A stretch of DNA of 64,000 nt from Gammaproteobacteria bacterium (lineage in GTDB: Bacteria > Pseudomonadota > Gammaproteobacteria > Pseudomonadales > Azotimanducaceae). Shown here piece after piece: positions 19,222 to 28,211 of the stretch. Every line of letters begins with the position of its first letter. The stretch's first letter is position 1. A model generated the notes under the pieces. That model saw only the letters and a list, made by a program, of their open reading frames with translations. It made no database searches and was not told the origin of the DNA. The stretch covers positions 592,627 through 656,626 of the forward strand of contig VXNM01000010.1 in NCBI GenBank assembly GCA_009840545.1, in the 5' to 3' direction. The translations under genes and the position numbers were made by a program.

Positions 19222-22200
19222 TTAGAGGCCACCTCCAAGACGATATGAAAAGCTTGCATATAGAGCACGACCCATGAGATCGTATCCAGCGCCCAAAGGA
19301 GTATTGCTCCAAACGGGAACCCCCGTTTCCCCATCAGCTACAAAAGGAGGCTCAGCATCTGTTATGTTGCGTATTCCCGCTGAGAATTGGAATGATTGAC
19401 GCCTCATGGAAAACGAGAGTGCATGGTTGTAGTAGAAACCTCGAGACGAATCAATCGCTCGACACAACACATCGTCTTCGTCTGGTCCCAAGCAAGTCCA
19501 CGCATTAAAGGTCGGGACTGAACCCCACGGATCTTCAAAAAAGTCGTGCTGATCCTGCCGACCCAAGACTTGTGTGCTTAAGGCTATGCGCATGTCATTG
19601 AAATCAGCAGCAACGACAAGCCGATGTCGGTATCTGTGGTATCCCCATTCAGACACCCGCTCTCGCCGATTCTCAATCTCCGTTATCGTAATAGACGAAC
19701 GTTCTAGCAGCTTGTGCCCAATGTAGTCTGCCGAGAACAGAATGGGACGATCGAGAATCGTATACGTGTCGGAAAATCTCAGATTAAAGTCGATTCCGCG
19801 AACTGTCTCGTTGTCACGATTAATGAATCCTTGATGGATATAGGTGATGATCGGATTATCGGCCTCCGTCGATCGCGTAATCCTTTGACAGAAGGGACTG
19901 TTGAGGGCAAGCGTGTAGTAGCAGTCAGCGATAATGAAGCCAGCGCTCGGCTCGATGATCGTGTCGTCCACAAGGATCTTGTAGACATTTGCACCCATCG
20001 AGAGATTAAACGCATTCGTGAAGGGCTGCTCGAAACTAAATCCCCAAGTTTCCGAAGTGGAGGTCTCTGGGTTCAAGTCGAGAGAACCACCTTGGGCAAC
20101 TTCTACGTTATACACAGAAAAGCCGGTCATAACGTGAGGGTCCGCACCATTATTGCGACAGTTTTCCAGGATATGTTCGTCTCTAGTGTCGTTGTCTTCA
20201 ATGTATTCGCCGGTAATGGGGTCGATTGCCTGATTGGGAATCACGCATGGATCAAACACATTCAAGAATCCGGTCTGAGCCTTTAGGAATAGATTCCTAA
20301 GATTAGGACCACGGAACGACGTTCCTTTAGTTGCCCGAATAAGTAGCGATGAGACCGGACGATATGCCAACTTGCCGGACCAAGTCCAAGCTCTACCGGC
20401 AAATTCATCGTCGGAGTGTCGCGCAGAAAGGTTGATCGTTAGTTCGTCGACAAAGTTCAAATTGCCGATAAGTGGCATCTCAATTTCTCCGAACCACTCA
20501 CTGATGTCTTTCTCGCCTTCAGCGCCTTGGTCGGCGGAGAATCCAAAAAACTTGCCTTCCGAAGCAACATCGTTAGGAATAGATTCGATGCTGTCATAGC
20601 GCTTCTCGTAGCCAATTCCAGCGGACACAGCACCGCCATGCAAGTCAAAAACATTCCCCGTAATGAAAATCGAATACACGGTTTGCTCAATTTGAGTATC
20701 GAATTCTCGAGTTCCGAACAAGTAATCTCGCTCTTGCTGGGTTGCGAAATGACCCTGTTGGTCGGGAGAGAGAACGCTGGGAGCAAACAGATTTACAGGT
20801 ACACATCCCGCGAAATCGTTGGGATCGCTTACGATTCCGAAGTCATCCACGCATGGAGTGCCGGAGAAGGAATAATTTCCAAGACCGAGTTGCAGCCTGT
20901 CGTCCAATACACCTTCTCGATGTGAGACACCCGAGGAGTCTGAGTGAGCTACATAAGCTTCGCCCGTCCAGCCGCTAACTGAACCAGTGTTCAGGAACGG
21001 AATGTCGAAGCGTACACCTCCCACATATCTCCATTGCGCGACATCGACATGCGAGATGTTTCGGTCGCCCTCAATGACAACCACTGGTTGAACAGGCCAA
21101 GGTCCGAGCGGAGGCACTGTCTGATCACATGTACCACCTGGTCCTGGATCGCAACCAAATGTTTCGAATACTGCTTGCCGGACTGAATCCAACGCAAGAA
21201 ATTCGTTAAATGCGACTCCACAGTCTACTCCTATCGAGCTGTTTGGGTTACAAATGTTGTAGGGACTGTTGGCATTGACCACTGGAAACAACTGATAGCC
21301 GCCGCCATTTTGAACCGTGGAGCGATCGCCATAAATGAACTCAAAGAAAGGAGTGATGTTTGATTCGCCTTCAAACGTGTACTCACCGTAGGACATGAAA
21401 TTTACACGACGAAATTGGGGATACAGAGTACGGAATTGTTCGTTTACGTCTCGGATGTAGGGTCGCCATGAAACGTCATTGAATCCGTCACTATCTTCAT
21501 CGGACCAGAACCATTGTCCTCCCAAGCGCAATCGGGACATGGAAAAGTTATTCCATCCTCCAACCGATTCTCCTGGAGTTGAGAAAAGAAGTCCCGCATA
21601 GGGAACTCGAGTCACCCATCCACCATGCAGTCCAGGATATCCACAATTGTCCCACTCCATGCCGTACCAGTATTCAAACCACCTGTTCTTGGATCTAACT
21701 TCACCATCGGTTGTAATTTCGGCGTCGCTTGAACATCCTGATGTATAGGGGGATTGCGCAGCTGTTACTTCATCGCTGTAGTTGTAGCTTGCTCCCATTC
21801 CAATGAAGCCACGGTCATAGTTCTTACCCCATGTCAACGCAATGTTTCTGCCTGAGGTGCCCGCATACTGATCGCGGTCCGCGAACAAGTCAATCTCGAG
21901 CCCGTCGAAATCGCTTCTGAGGATGATGTTCGCAACACCCGCAATTGCATCGGATCCATAAACGGAGGAAGCGCCATCCAGCAGAATCTCATACCGTTGA
22001 ACGAGGATACCGGGTACCAGATTAAGGTCAGGACTACTTGGAGCTCCTTCGACTCCAGCTGGGGCTACTCGTCGTCCATTGATTAGAACCAAGGAGCGAT
22101 CAGCTTCCAGACCGCGAAGTGCAATTGTCGACGCAGACGGTCCATTGTCCAAGACATAACCCGTAAAGGTGAGATCGATTTGAACCCCGCTGGCTTGCGT

Positions 22201-22494
22201 TGACTTTTGGAGGATCTCCGCCGTGTCAACGAGACCGGCTTCTCTCTCAACTTCTGCCTCAATAATCTGTAGTGGAGAAATGTTGTCGTACGTCGAACGC
22301 TTCAACCTAGATCCCGTAACCGTTAAGGTTTCCATGTCTTCTTCAGCTGCGTCCGTCGATTCGGACTCTTCCGCCGTCGTTTCATCTTCGTCTTCTTCAT
22401 CGGTTTCCTGCGCCCACGATGCAAGCGACCATGAAAGCACGAGCAACGTGAGCAACCACAGTAAGGTGGTTTTTCTTTGGAATCTTCTAGACAT
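19222..22494 (-). CDS. TonB-dependent outer-membrane receptor
   Basis: A 1090-residue TonB-dependent transporter. It has a signal peptide (about 1-28), then a very acidic linker (Glu/Asp/Thr-rich, about 30-52), the TonB-box-like METLTVTGSRLKR, a plug domain with ALRGLEADRSLVLINGRRV and YEILLDGASSVYGSDAIAGVANI, and a beta-barrel ending in the aromatic-terminated strand YASFSYRLGGGL. The type resembles the large receptors of marine gammaproteobacteria that import oligopeptides or glycans. The next gene on the strand is an exported S9 peptidase, which supports peptide uptake; this is inference. A decayed copy of its first 100 codons lies about 640 bases upstream. Confidence 0.94.
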   Translation of the reverse strand: MSRRFQRKTTLLWLLTLLVLSWSLASWAQETDEEDEDETTAEESESTDAAEEDMETLTVTGSRLKRSTYDNISPLQIIEAEVEREAGLVDTAEILQKSTQASGVQIDLTFTGYVLDNGPSASTIALRGLEADRSLVLINGRRVAPAGVEGAPSSPDLNLVPGILVQRYEILLDGASSVYGSDAIAGVANIILRSDFDGLEIDLFADRDQYAGTSGRNIALTWGKNYDRGFIGMGASYNYSDEVTAAQSPYTSGCSSDAEITTDGEVRSKNRWFEYWYGMEWDNCGYPGLHGGWVTRVPYAGLLFSTPGESVGGWNNFSMSRLRLGGQWFWSDEDSDGFNDVSWRPYIRDVNEQFRTLYPQFRRVNFMSYGEYTFEGESNITPFFEFIYGDRSTVQNGGGYQLFPVVNANSPYNICNPNSSIGVDCGVAFNEFLALDSVRQAVFETFGCDPGPGGTCDQTVPPLGPWPVQPVVVIEGDRNISHVDVAQWRYVGGVRFDIPFLNTGSVSGWTGEAYVAHSDSSGVSHREGVLDDRLQLGLGNYSFSGTPCVDDFGIVSDPNDFAGCVPVNLFAPSVLSPDQQGHFATQQERDYLFGTREFDTQIEQTVYSIFITGNVFDLHGGAVSAGIGYEKRYDSIESIPNDVASEGKFFGFSADQGAEGEKDISEWFGEIEMPLIGNLNFVDELTINLSARHSDDEFAGRAWTWSGKLAYRPVSSLLIRATKGTSFRGPNLRNLFLKAQTGFLNVFDPCVIPNQAIDPITGEYIEDNDTRDEHILENCRNNGADPHVMTGFSVYNVEVAQGGSLDLNPETSTSETWGFSFEQPFTNAFNLSMGANVYKILVDDTIIEPSAGFIIADCYYTLALNSPFCQRITRSTEADNPIITYIHQGFINRDNETVRGIDFNLRFSDTYTILDRPILFSADYIGHKLLERSSITITEIENRRERVSEWGYHRYRHRLVVAADFNDMRIALSTQVLGRQDQHDFFEDPWGSVPTFNAWTCLGPDEDDVLCRAIDSSRGFYYNHALSFSMRRQSFQFSAGIRNITDAEPPFVADGETGVPVWSNTPLGAGYDLMGRALYASFSYRLGGGL

Positions 22495-23130
22495 ATTGCA
22501 TTGCCTCTTTTTCTATGTAATTTCGAACACAGTGAGCAGGGCGAAGCGGGACACTCTCAACCGCAGCATCAACTCTCCTGCACTCATGAGTTCTTATGTG
22601 TACTTTAGCAGATTTAACGAGATAAAGGAAGCGACTCCAATGCGGTCAAAGGCGCACGAAATGATCTAGAAAAGGGTTATACGGTTCGCAATTCGAGAGT
22701 CGTTAATCTCGTAGGTTCAGCATCTCTCTTAGACCATGGCACAGTCGCGGGGTGTAACCGTTCAAGTGGATGAACTTTGCGGGAATGTCTACCAGCTCGA
22801 AGGCGATGAAATTTTGCCTGGGAATCCCTTTCAAGATTGATCAGAAATCTTGCGGACACGAGAAAGATTCTGATTGGTTTGCACAGTATGGATGATGAGC
22901 GCAAGGTAGCCTGAGAAGTCTGGGTGCTGCGGTGTTTCTTGAGCACCACCAATTCAAGAAATAACCCTGGAATTGACACCGTACTTCAGAGAAGTGCCAG
23001 AGTCCGACTGATCTCGTTCGTCAATTTCAGTGAAATTCTGGCTCGGACGCATTTTGTCAGTTCTTGGTTTAAGAAAGCCCGATGCGGTTGACGCGTCCCT
23101 TGAATTCATGGTTGCATGGATTGGCCGCGC
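22495..23130 (-). other. Gap with no intact gene between receptor gene and its decayed copy
   Basis: About 640 bases. Short open frames on the minus strand (for example around 22677-22979) have no recognisable domain and change frame often, which fits decayed coding sequence. Directly before the receptor start is AAAAGAGGCAATGCAAT, which contains the likely ribosome-binding site AGAGG. I see no tRNA or strong terminator. Confidence 0.4.
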
Positions 23131-23592
23131 TTAATTTAGCTCCTGAAACACGTCCTTCATGTCCGAACTACCCAAATCTCGCTCGCGTTTTGCGTCAATT
23201 ACTTGGACTAGCGCCGTATTGTTGATTGACGAATTCTCCGTCTTATGTGGAGATACTGACCCTGCAAACACAGTGACTGCACTGAGTGTGCGGGTATTGG
23301 GTTGCCTTTTGAAAGGTTCTAGCCGCATCGGCAAGTCCTGCTTCTCGATCCACCTTTTCGCTCACGACTGTTAGTGGTGAGCTGATGTAGGAAGCAGTAT
23401 GCTTCAACCGTGCTCCCCGAATGGGTTGGCGTTCCACGTCCGTATCGAGATCGTTCATCGATTTGGATTTGCAGAGGAAGCTTCTTCCATGCCTTCATGT
23501 GCATCTTGCGCCGCCGATGCACGTGACCAAGAAAACACTGCCATCACGATCAACAACGCAAGAGTGAATTACTGCCCGAATTGAGTGGTCAT
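23131..23592 (-). pseudogene. Decayed N-terminal copy of the TonB-dependent receptor gene
   Basis: Starting at an ATG at 23592 there is a frame with TAA as codon 8, then FTLALLIVMAVFSWSRASA, clearly similar to the live receptor's signal peptide (LLWLLTLLVLSWSLASW). After a shift of frame comes a stretch from about 23455 to 23300 with RGARLKHTASYISSPL and VDREAGLADAARTF, matching GSRLKRSTYDNISPL and VEREAGLVDTAEIL of the live receptor. The leader GAAAAGGCAATGCAAT before the ATG is also nearly identical. At least one nonsense codon and one or more frameshifts are present and the plug and barrel are missing, so this is a remnant of a duplicated receptor gene. Confidence 0.75.
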
Positions 23593-23892
23593 ATTGCATT
23601 GCCTTTTCACATATGGAAGCTCGAAAATCGTGCACGGAAAGTGCGGACGAATCTCCTGATTACCCTAACAGATTACTGAACGGATTAGCAAACTTCTGGA
23701 TGCATAAAAAGATGCGACCAGAGAATCTATGCTAGCCTCATTGATTGCTACAAGTCGGCTTGAACTGCACGTATTGAGGCAATCCAACGCAATTCGTTGG
23801 AGTATTCCAGCCACCACTGACATTTGGTCTTAGAGGTCTGATTATTAAAGAAAAAAGCTGTTACAGGGGGACCATCCAATGCAAGACTTAGC

Positions 23893-24111
23893 TTATTTAT
23901 TTCGATTCGATTTTTGGTTGGATTTTTGGGACAGCATTGTCTTCAGTGCACTCATTCCATAGCCAATTAGAATCGTCGCACCCACAATGAACAAAGCAAA
24001 CCAAAATTTTTCCCAGGTAGAATCGAAGTCCTCCAGAATGAGCAGTGCTAGGGCAAAGATCAGCCCGAAGTTTAAGTAGAACTCAAACTTCGATTTCATA
24101 CCTTCCATCAC
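23893..24111 (-). CDS. Small two-helix membrane protein of unknown function
   Basis: A 72-residue protein with two hydrophobic segments (about 10-27 and 35-55) joined by a short acidic, Trp-containing loop (DFDSTWEKFW), and a basic Asn/Lys/Ser-rich tail (SQKSNQKSNRNK). By the positive-inside rule the tail is cytoplasmic. It is the last of a minus-strand run of envelope-type genes. No family recognised; moderate confidence that it is real, based on the clear membrane pattern. Confidence 0.5.
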   Translation of the reverse strand: MMEGMKSKFEFYLNFGLIFALALLILEDFDSTWEKFWFALFIVGATILIGYGMSALKTMLSQKSNQKSNRNK

Positions 24112-24246
24112 AACTACGTCCTTGTGCTTTCAATGTAGTGTGTTCGCTTGCGTCTGGCTTGATTTCCCGGCGAACTAGTCGATTCAACGTTGGCAAGCTC
24201 CGTAGAGCTTGAAGATCTGACCGATGCCAGAAAGAATGCTCGGAGC

Positions 24247-25062
24247 TCAATCCAATCCCATGAGTTCGCACTTGCGTTTCATAATGCCCTTGAGATCTTT
24301 GCGGTGGCAGGGAATTAGTAGAGCATCGCGTTCGGCTCCTCGATTGCCATCGATTCGGTACTTCTCTGTCAACCAAGTCTGGACATGAATGACCTCAACT
24401 TTGTCATTCTTTCGAAATCGCAATTCTTCGTTAGCGATGTACTCAAAGAGTTTTCCATCGTCCAGCAAAATGAGATGCACGTTACGGTCGACACGTCCCA
24501 CGCGCTCAATTGTCGCTTCCCATCTGGTTGTTTTGTCTTTTTTTTCGTCTCCTTTAGGCTCTTCTGTTTCCTGTTCGTCGGAATCATCGGTTTGGTCTGA
24601 ATTTGATTTCCCCCCAGGCAACACCGCTCGTACTGGCGCAGTCAATGCCCCAGCCAATCTACCAAAGAGACCTCGTCTCTTGCGCGGTTCCGTGTCCTCG
24701 TCGCTCGACGAGGTGTCAATTTCATCGGTTGTTTCAAGCTCTAATTTTGTTTCGTTTACAGTTTCGTCATGTGAATCTGCGTCGAAGTCCTCTCGTAGCC
24801 ATTCAAGAACGTCGTCGAGGTCTTCAAGCAAGTTTCCTTCCTCATCGACCATGTCGTCGCTGAGGGCGAGTTCATAGCATCTTTGCCGCGTAGATTCATC
24901 GTCGATGGCACCGCACTGTTCGAGTAACTTGCATAGGGCTCGCTTGCTTTCTGGCAGTGCATCGCAATTGATATCACTTTTTTCTTCGTCTGACATTAGG
25001 GGAACGCTGATCAGGACGAATAATCCAGCAATCAGAAAACGGAAGTAGTCAAAACGCAGCAA
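24247..25062 (-). CDS. Membrane-anchored or exported acidic protein of unknown function
   Basis: I take the TTG at 25062 as start, giving 271 residues with a hydrophobic N-terminus (about 6-22, FRFLIAGLFVLISVPLMS) as signal or anchor. A longer frame from 25284 overlaps the upstream gene and adds residues without family sense; an ATG at 25002 would lose the signal. A small Cys-containing region follows (INCDALPESKRALCKLLEQCG, CYELA), then a long Asp/Glu/Ser/Thr-rich linker with a basic RKRRGLFGRLAG patch, then a C-terminal beta-rich domain from about ATIERVGRVDRNVHLILLD to the end. Follows the TPR/TonB_C gene by 124 bases. Function unknown. Confidence 0.6.
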   Translation of the reverse strand: MLRFDYFRFLIAGLFVLISVPLMSDEEKSDINCDALPESKRALCKLLEQCGAIDDESTRQRCYELALSDDMVDEEGNLLEDLDDVLEWLREDFDADSHDETVNETKLELETTDEIDTSSSDEDTEPRKRRGLFGRLAGALTAPVRAVLPGGKSNSDQTDDSDEQETEEPKGDEKKDKTTRWEATIERVGRVDRNVHLILLDDGKLFEYIANEELRFRKNDKVEVIHVQTWLTEKYRIDGNRGAERDALLIPCHRKDLKGIMKRKCELMGLD

Positions 25063-25186
25063 AAAGCTAACTCCGTAGACAGCATCGAAATCACAATTAA
25101 CCCAAGTATACGAGCGATTTACATCTAGGGCGAGCTTGAGAGACTGTTGGACACGGTCACAGTGGATCTTGCATCGAGTACAACGA

Positions 25187-26416
25187 CTAACGGGCCAACG
25201 TGTAGTTGTAGACGAACGGCACGTTTCGTGTACGTACAGGTTTGCCGTCCTTGAATGAAGGTCGGTACTTTGCGCGTTCCGCAATTACACGAACTCGGTA
25301 CTCCATGCGTCGATCAGGCGAAGTGGAAATTGTCTTTCGGCCCACAACCTTTCCCCGGTCGTTTATGTGAAGTGCGAGCTTCACGGTTCCGATCCTACCC
25401 TGAATCTCAAGGCTCCGTTGAGGACTGATCCAGGAACGAGTGACGGACATATGAATGATGTTGGGCTTGTCAAAAGCTTGAACCAGCAATTCGGGGGTTG
25501 ACTCAAGCAATTCCCAAGCTTCCTCGTAGTACTGAATTCCCTTGTGTGGTCTGTTGAACATGACATGCCAATCTGCCAACTCTAAGAGTGCCGATGCTTG
25601 TTCTACGTCTGTCGAAACGGGATTGGAGAGCACAATGTGAGCTATGTCTTGCAATTCGGTCGTACCGCGTTCATACACGCTTGGCCTTCTTCTGAATTCT
25701 CTTGGATCCCATCCTGGAACTTGGACCCGAAACCTAGGAGCTAGACGCGTTCCGGGAGTAGGGAACCTGGTCTCGCGAAGCGCTTGTACATAGCCACGTC
25801 TAACAGCGAGAGTGAACGGATGCGCAGGTGGGTAGTGTTCTCCTACATATTCGCGTAGGGGTCCGTAAAGGACAAGTGCCCCGGAAAACTTTCGTGTAGA
25901 TTCGTACCAATCCAAGAGTTGGATAAGACCTCGGATGCGTCTTGGGTCCAGTGCGCTTTCGTATTGATTTAGAACTATTTTGTAAGCATGTTCATGGCGC
26001 GCATTTGCGTCTTGCCAAGCTCCTATCTGAATGAGCGAATTCGCTTCGCGGTATGCGATGCGCATTTGTTCAGGCGCAAGCGGCCCTTCCACAATGCGGG
26101 CGACATCGGAGGCGTTGCGATAAGCTCCCAAAGCGTCGAAATGCTGACCAAGTGCGAAGTTTGCATCGCCAAGCAGGACCCATGGCTCAACCAACGCTTT
26201 GTCATATAGTCCCGAAGTGTCCTTAATGTCCTGGATCATGTTCTCAAGTACGGGAATCACAACATCCGCTTCGCCCGAGTCGATTCGGTTCTTTAAGACC
26301 TCGAGGTCGTTCGACTCCTTAGTGCTCTCTTGTGGCTCGGCCCCAAAGCTGCAAAGTGCAAAACAGAGTAGAACAATACAAACAACGCGTCCCAATATTG
26401 TGTTATGTCTATTCAT
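25187..26416 (-). CDS. Exported helical-repeat protein with C-terminal TonB_C-like domain
   Basis: A 409-residue protein with a signal peptide (about 8-25, cleaved near SFGAE). The middle (about 35-300) is a TPR-like array, for example LLGDANFALGQHFDALGAYRNA and LLELADWHVMFNRPHKGIQYYEEAWELL. The last 70 residues (from GTVKLALHINDRGKVV to YRPSFKDGKPVRTRNVPFVYNY) have the TonB C-terminal fold pattern. A periplasmic scaffold that touches outer-membrane partners is the likely role; it lacks TonB's Pro-rich span and a clear membrane anchor, so it is not a normal energy transducer. Its ATG overlaps the end of the upstream broken gene by 8 bases. Confidence 0.8.
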   Translation of the reverse strand: MNRHNTILGRVVCIVLLCFALCSFGAEPQESTKESNDLEVLKNRIDSGEADVVIPVLENMIQDIKDTSGLYDKALVEPWVLLGDANFALGQHFDALGAYRNASDVARIVEGPLAPEQMRIAYREANSLIQIGAWQDANARHEHAYKIVLNQYESALDPRRIRGLIQLLDWYESTRKFSGALVLYGPLREYVGEHYPPAHPFTLAVRRGYVQALRETRFPTPGTRLAPRFRVQVPGWDPREFRRRPSVYERGTTELQDIAHIVLSNPVSTDVEQASALLELADWHVMFNRPHKGIQYYEEAWELLESTPELLVQAFDKPNIIHMSVTRSWISPQRSLEIQGRIGTVKLALHINDRGKVVGRKTISTSPDRRMEYRVRVIAERAKYRPSFKDGKPVRTRNVPFVYNYTLAR

Positions 26417-27517
26417 CTGGGATTTCTTGGACGTCGAACTTCATGATCTTGGACACGCTTTTAAGAGTCTCTCGACGTAGGTACGGTAGCCAGGGTCGTG
26501 TTTCTTCAATTGAAGTGAGAAAGTCTTTGTCCTTCACTCCTCGCCTATAGTATTCGGTAACCGCCCAGACATCACCGAGCCTTGCTGCGATAGACAACAA
26601 GCGAGAGGACTCGTCGTTCAGGATCTCACGTTGAAACCTAATTTCGTGCTCGGCTCCCATTGCAACAGATCTTCGCCAAATTGTTCCACATACTCGGCCA
26701 TAGCGGATTGTCGGACGGACGGCCAGCCATTCAATGGCTGAGACAGACTTGAATCGAATTTGGAACACTGTGCTTTTATCCACGCTGATCGCAATAGCCT
26801 GTTCTTTAGCCTTTGTCTTCGTTGCTTGTACGTGTCAAGATCCAAGTCCCGAATGTGCTCGAACTGAGTCAGTTGATACTCGTAGTAGCTCATCCTATCT
26901 TCTGTCAATCCTTCGAATCCAACTGCCATCGGACCAAACCAATCATCTCGATAGTTCGTCGTGGAAGGCATGCAGTACTTTATGAACAGAACATTACCTG
27001 CAATGGCTTCTGCATTGCAGTGGACATGCAGCTCTGGGTGTATTGGGCCTTCTTCCAATCGGCATTCCTCTCTGCTCAATGCCTCCAACACCGAACTACG
27101 ATTAGTACTAGGATCTTCAAACACTCTGTCAAAAGATGGAAGTGCACCAAGATGCAGCAACCTATCAATCCTGTTCTCTCAGTGCGGCAGCACTGAGTCA
27201 ATGAAGAATTCATCGAGAGCGTCGATACATTCACTTGGCAATTCGGCAAGTACATCAGGACAAGCAGTATTTAAAAATTCCAAACTCGACATTGGCGGTT
27301 CATTCAACTCAGTACTGGAATTGGCACTAGCTAAATAGCTCCGAGAGTGGCTCGATTGAGAAGCGAGGACTTGCTTGCTCGGTTCAAGTGTGGTGCCACT
27401 AAAGCGCTCTCCGCCATTACATTGCACAATTAGGAAGAGCACATCACCAGAAAGCGCGAGTGAGGCAGCGACAACTACAGCGGCTAACACTAGACGATTT
27501 CGACCTAAGATCTCCAT
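26409..27517 (-). pseudogene. Broken gene for an exported or anchored protein (in-frame TGA plus frameshift)
   Basis: A normal-looking start at ATG 27517, with GGAAGAG ahead of it, encodes a signal anchor (about residues 8-33, RLVLAAVVVAASLALSGDV). The frame stops at TGA 27181-27179 (after FIDSVLPH) and continues in the same frame from ENRIDRLLHLGALPSFDRV for another 180 codons to 26618. Coding character then passes to another frame (FQREILNDESSRLLSIAARL) that ends at 26409, overlapping the next gene by 8 bases. One ancestral gene of about 370 codons is thus split by one nonsense codon and one frameshift near 26640-26660. The surrounding residues do not look like a selenocysteine site. Function unknown; sequence error is possible. 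Confidence 0.6.
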
Positions 27518-27670
27518 AGCTCTTCCTTCACTTCCTGGGGTAATCTCTAGTCCGGACTCCGATCTGGTCGTATCCTGCAATTGGTTCGATCAAACGTACT
27601 ATGTTTCTCTAAGACTTGTTGGCCAATCCGATTCGTTAATCTTCAGAACGTCCCTAGCGAGAATTTTGCC

Positions 27671-28207
27671 ATGAAGAAGCCGTTTCAAACAGACATCGAA
27701 ACTATTCAAAAACGTGCGCGAGAAAAAATTGCGCAAGGTGCTGTCACCGATGCGTATCTCGCCGATAGAAGCTTGGTTATTGATGTGCTCAATGACATCC
27801 TTGCAACTGAGATCGTATGTGTCCTTCGGTACCGAAATCATTACTTCACTGCGTCGGGAATCAATGCTGGACCAATAGCAGCAGAGTTTCTAGAGCATGC
27901 GAACGAAGAACAGATGCATGCGGACTGGGCCGCGGAACGCATCACGCAATTGGGCGGTTCACCTAACTTTAACCCTGAAGGACTGCTTTCTAGATCGCAT
28001 GCCGAGTACAGCGAGGGAGAAACACTGCAGGAGATGATTGAAGAGGATCTTGTTGCGGAGCGAGTCGCTATAGAGACGTATTCGGAAGTGATCCGATGGC
28101 TGGGAAACGACGATCCTACAACGCGTCGAATGATCGAAGACATCCTCAAGATGGAAGAACAGCATGCAGACGAGCTAGCGAGCCTTCTGGCAACTTTGCC
28201 AGATTAA
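27671..28207 (+). CDS. Ferritin-like/bacterioferritin-family protein
   Basis: A 178-residue four-helix diiron protein for iron storage or oxidative protection. Metal ligands are seen as Glu in LATEIVCVLRYR, ExxH in NEEQMHADW, Glu in EEDLVAERVAIETY and ExxH in KMEEQHADEL. The heme-ligand Met of classical Bfr is not evident, so it may be heme-free. ATG at 27671; an upstream reading from 27581 would add 30 residues with no similarity. Diverges from the broken gene at 27517 and converges on the SUMF1-fold gene with a 4-base gap, so its terminator must lie inside that gene or be Rho-dependent. Confidence 0.88.
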   Translation: MKKPFQTDIETIQKRAREKIAQGAVTDAYLADRSLVIDVLNDILATEIVCVLRYRNHYFTASGINAGPIAAEFLEHANEEQMHADWAAERITQLGGSPNFNPEGLLSRSHAEYSEGETLQEMIEEDLVAERVAIETYSEVIRWLGNDDPTTRRMIEDILKMEEQHADELASLLATLPD

Positions 28208-28211
28208 TTCG

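Noticed and set aside
22677-22979. 100-codon minus-strand frame upstream of the receptor
   Set aside because: No domain or ribosome-binding site; other frames look equally coding-like, which fits decayed sequence.
26618-27517. In-frame TGA at 27179-27181 as a selenocysteine codon
   Set aside because: No Cys or Thr partner near it, no family match, and a second lesion (frameshift) downstream supports decay.
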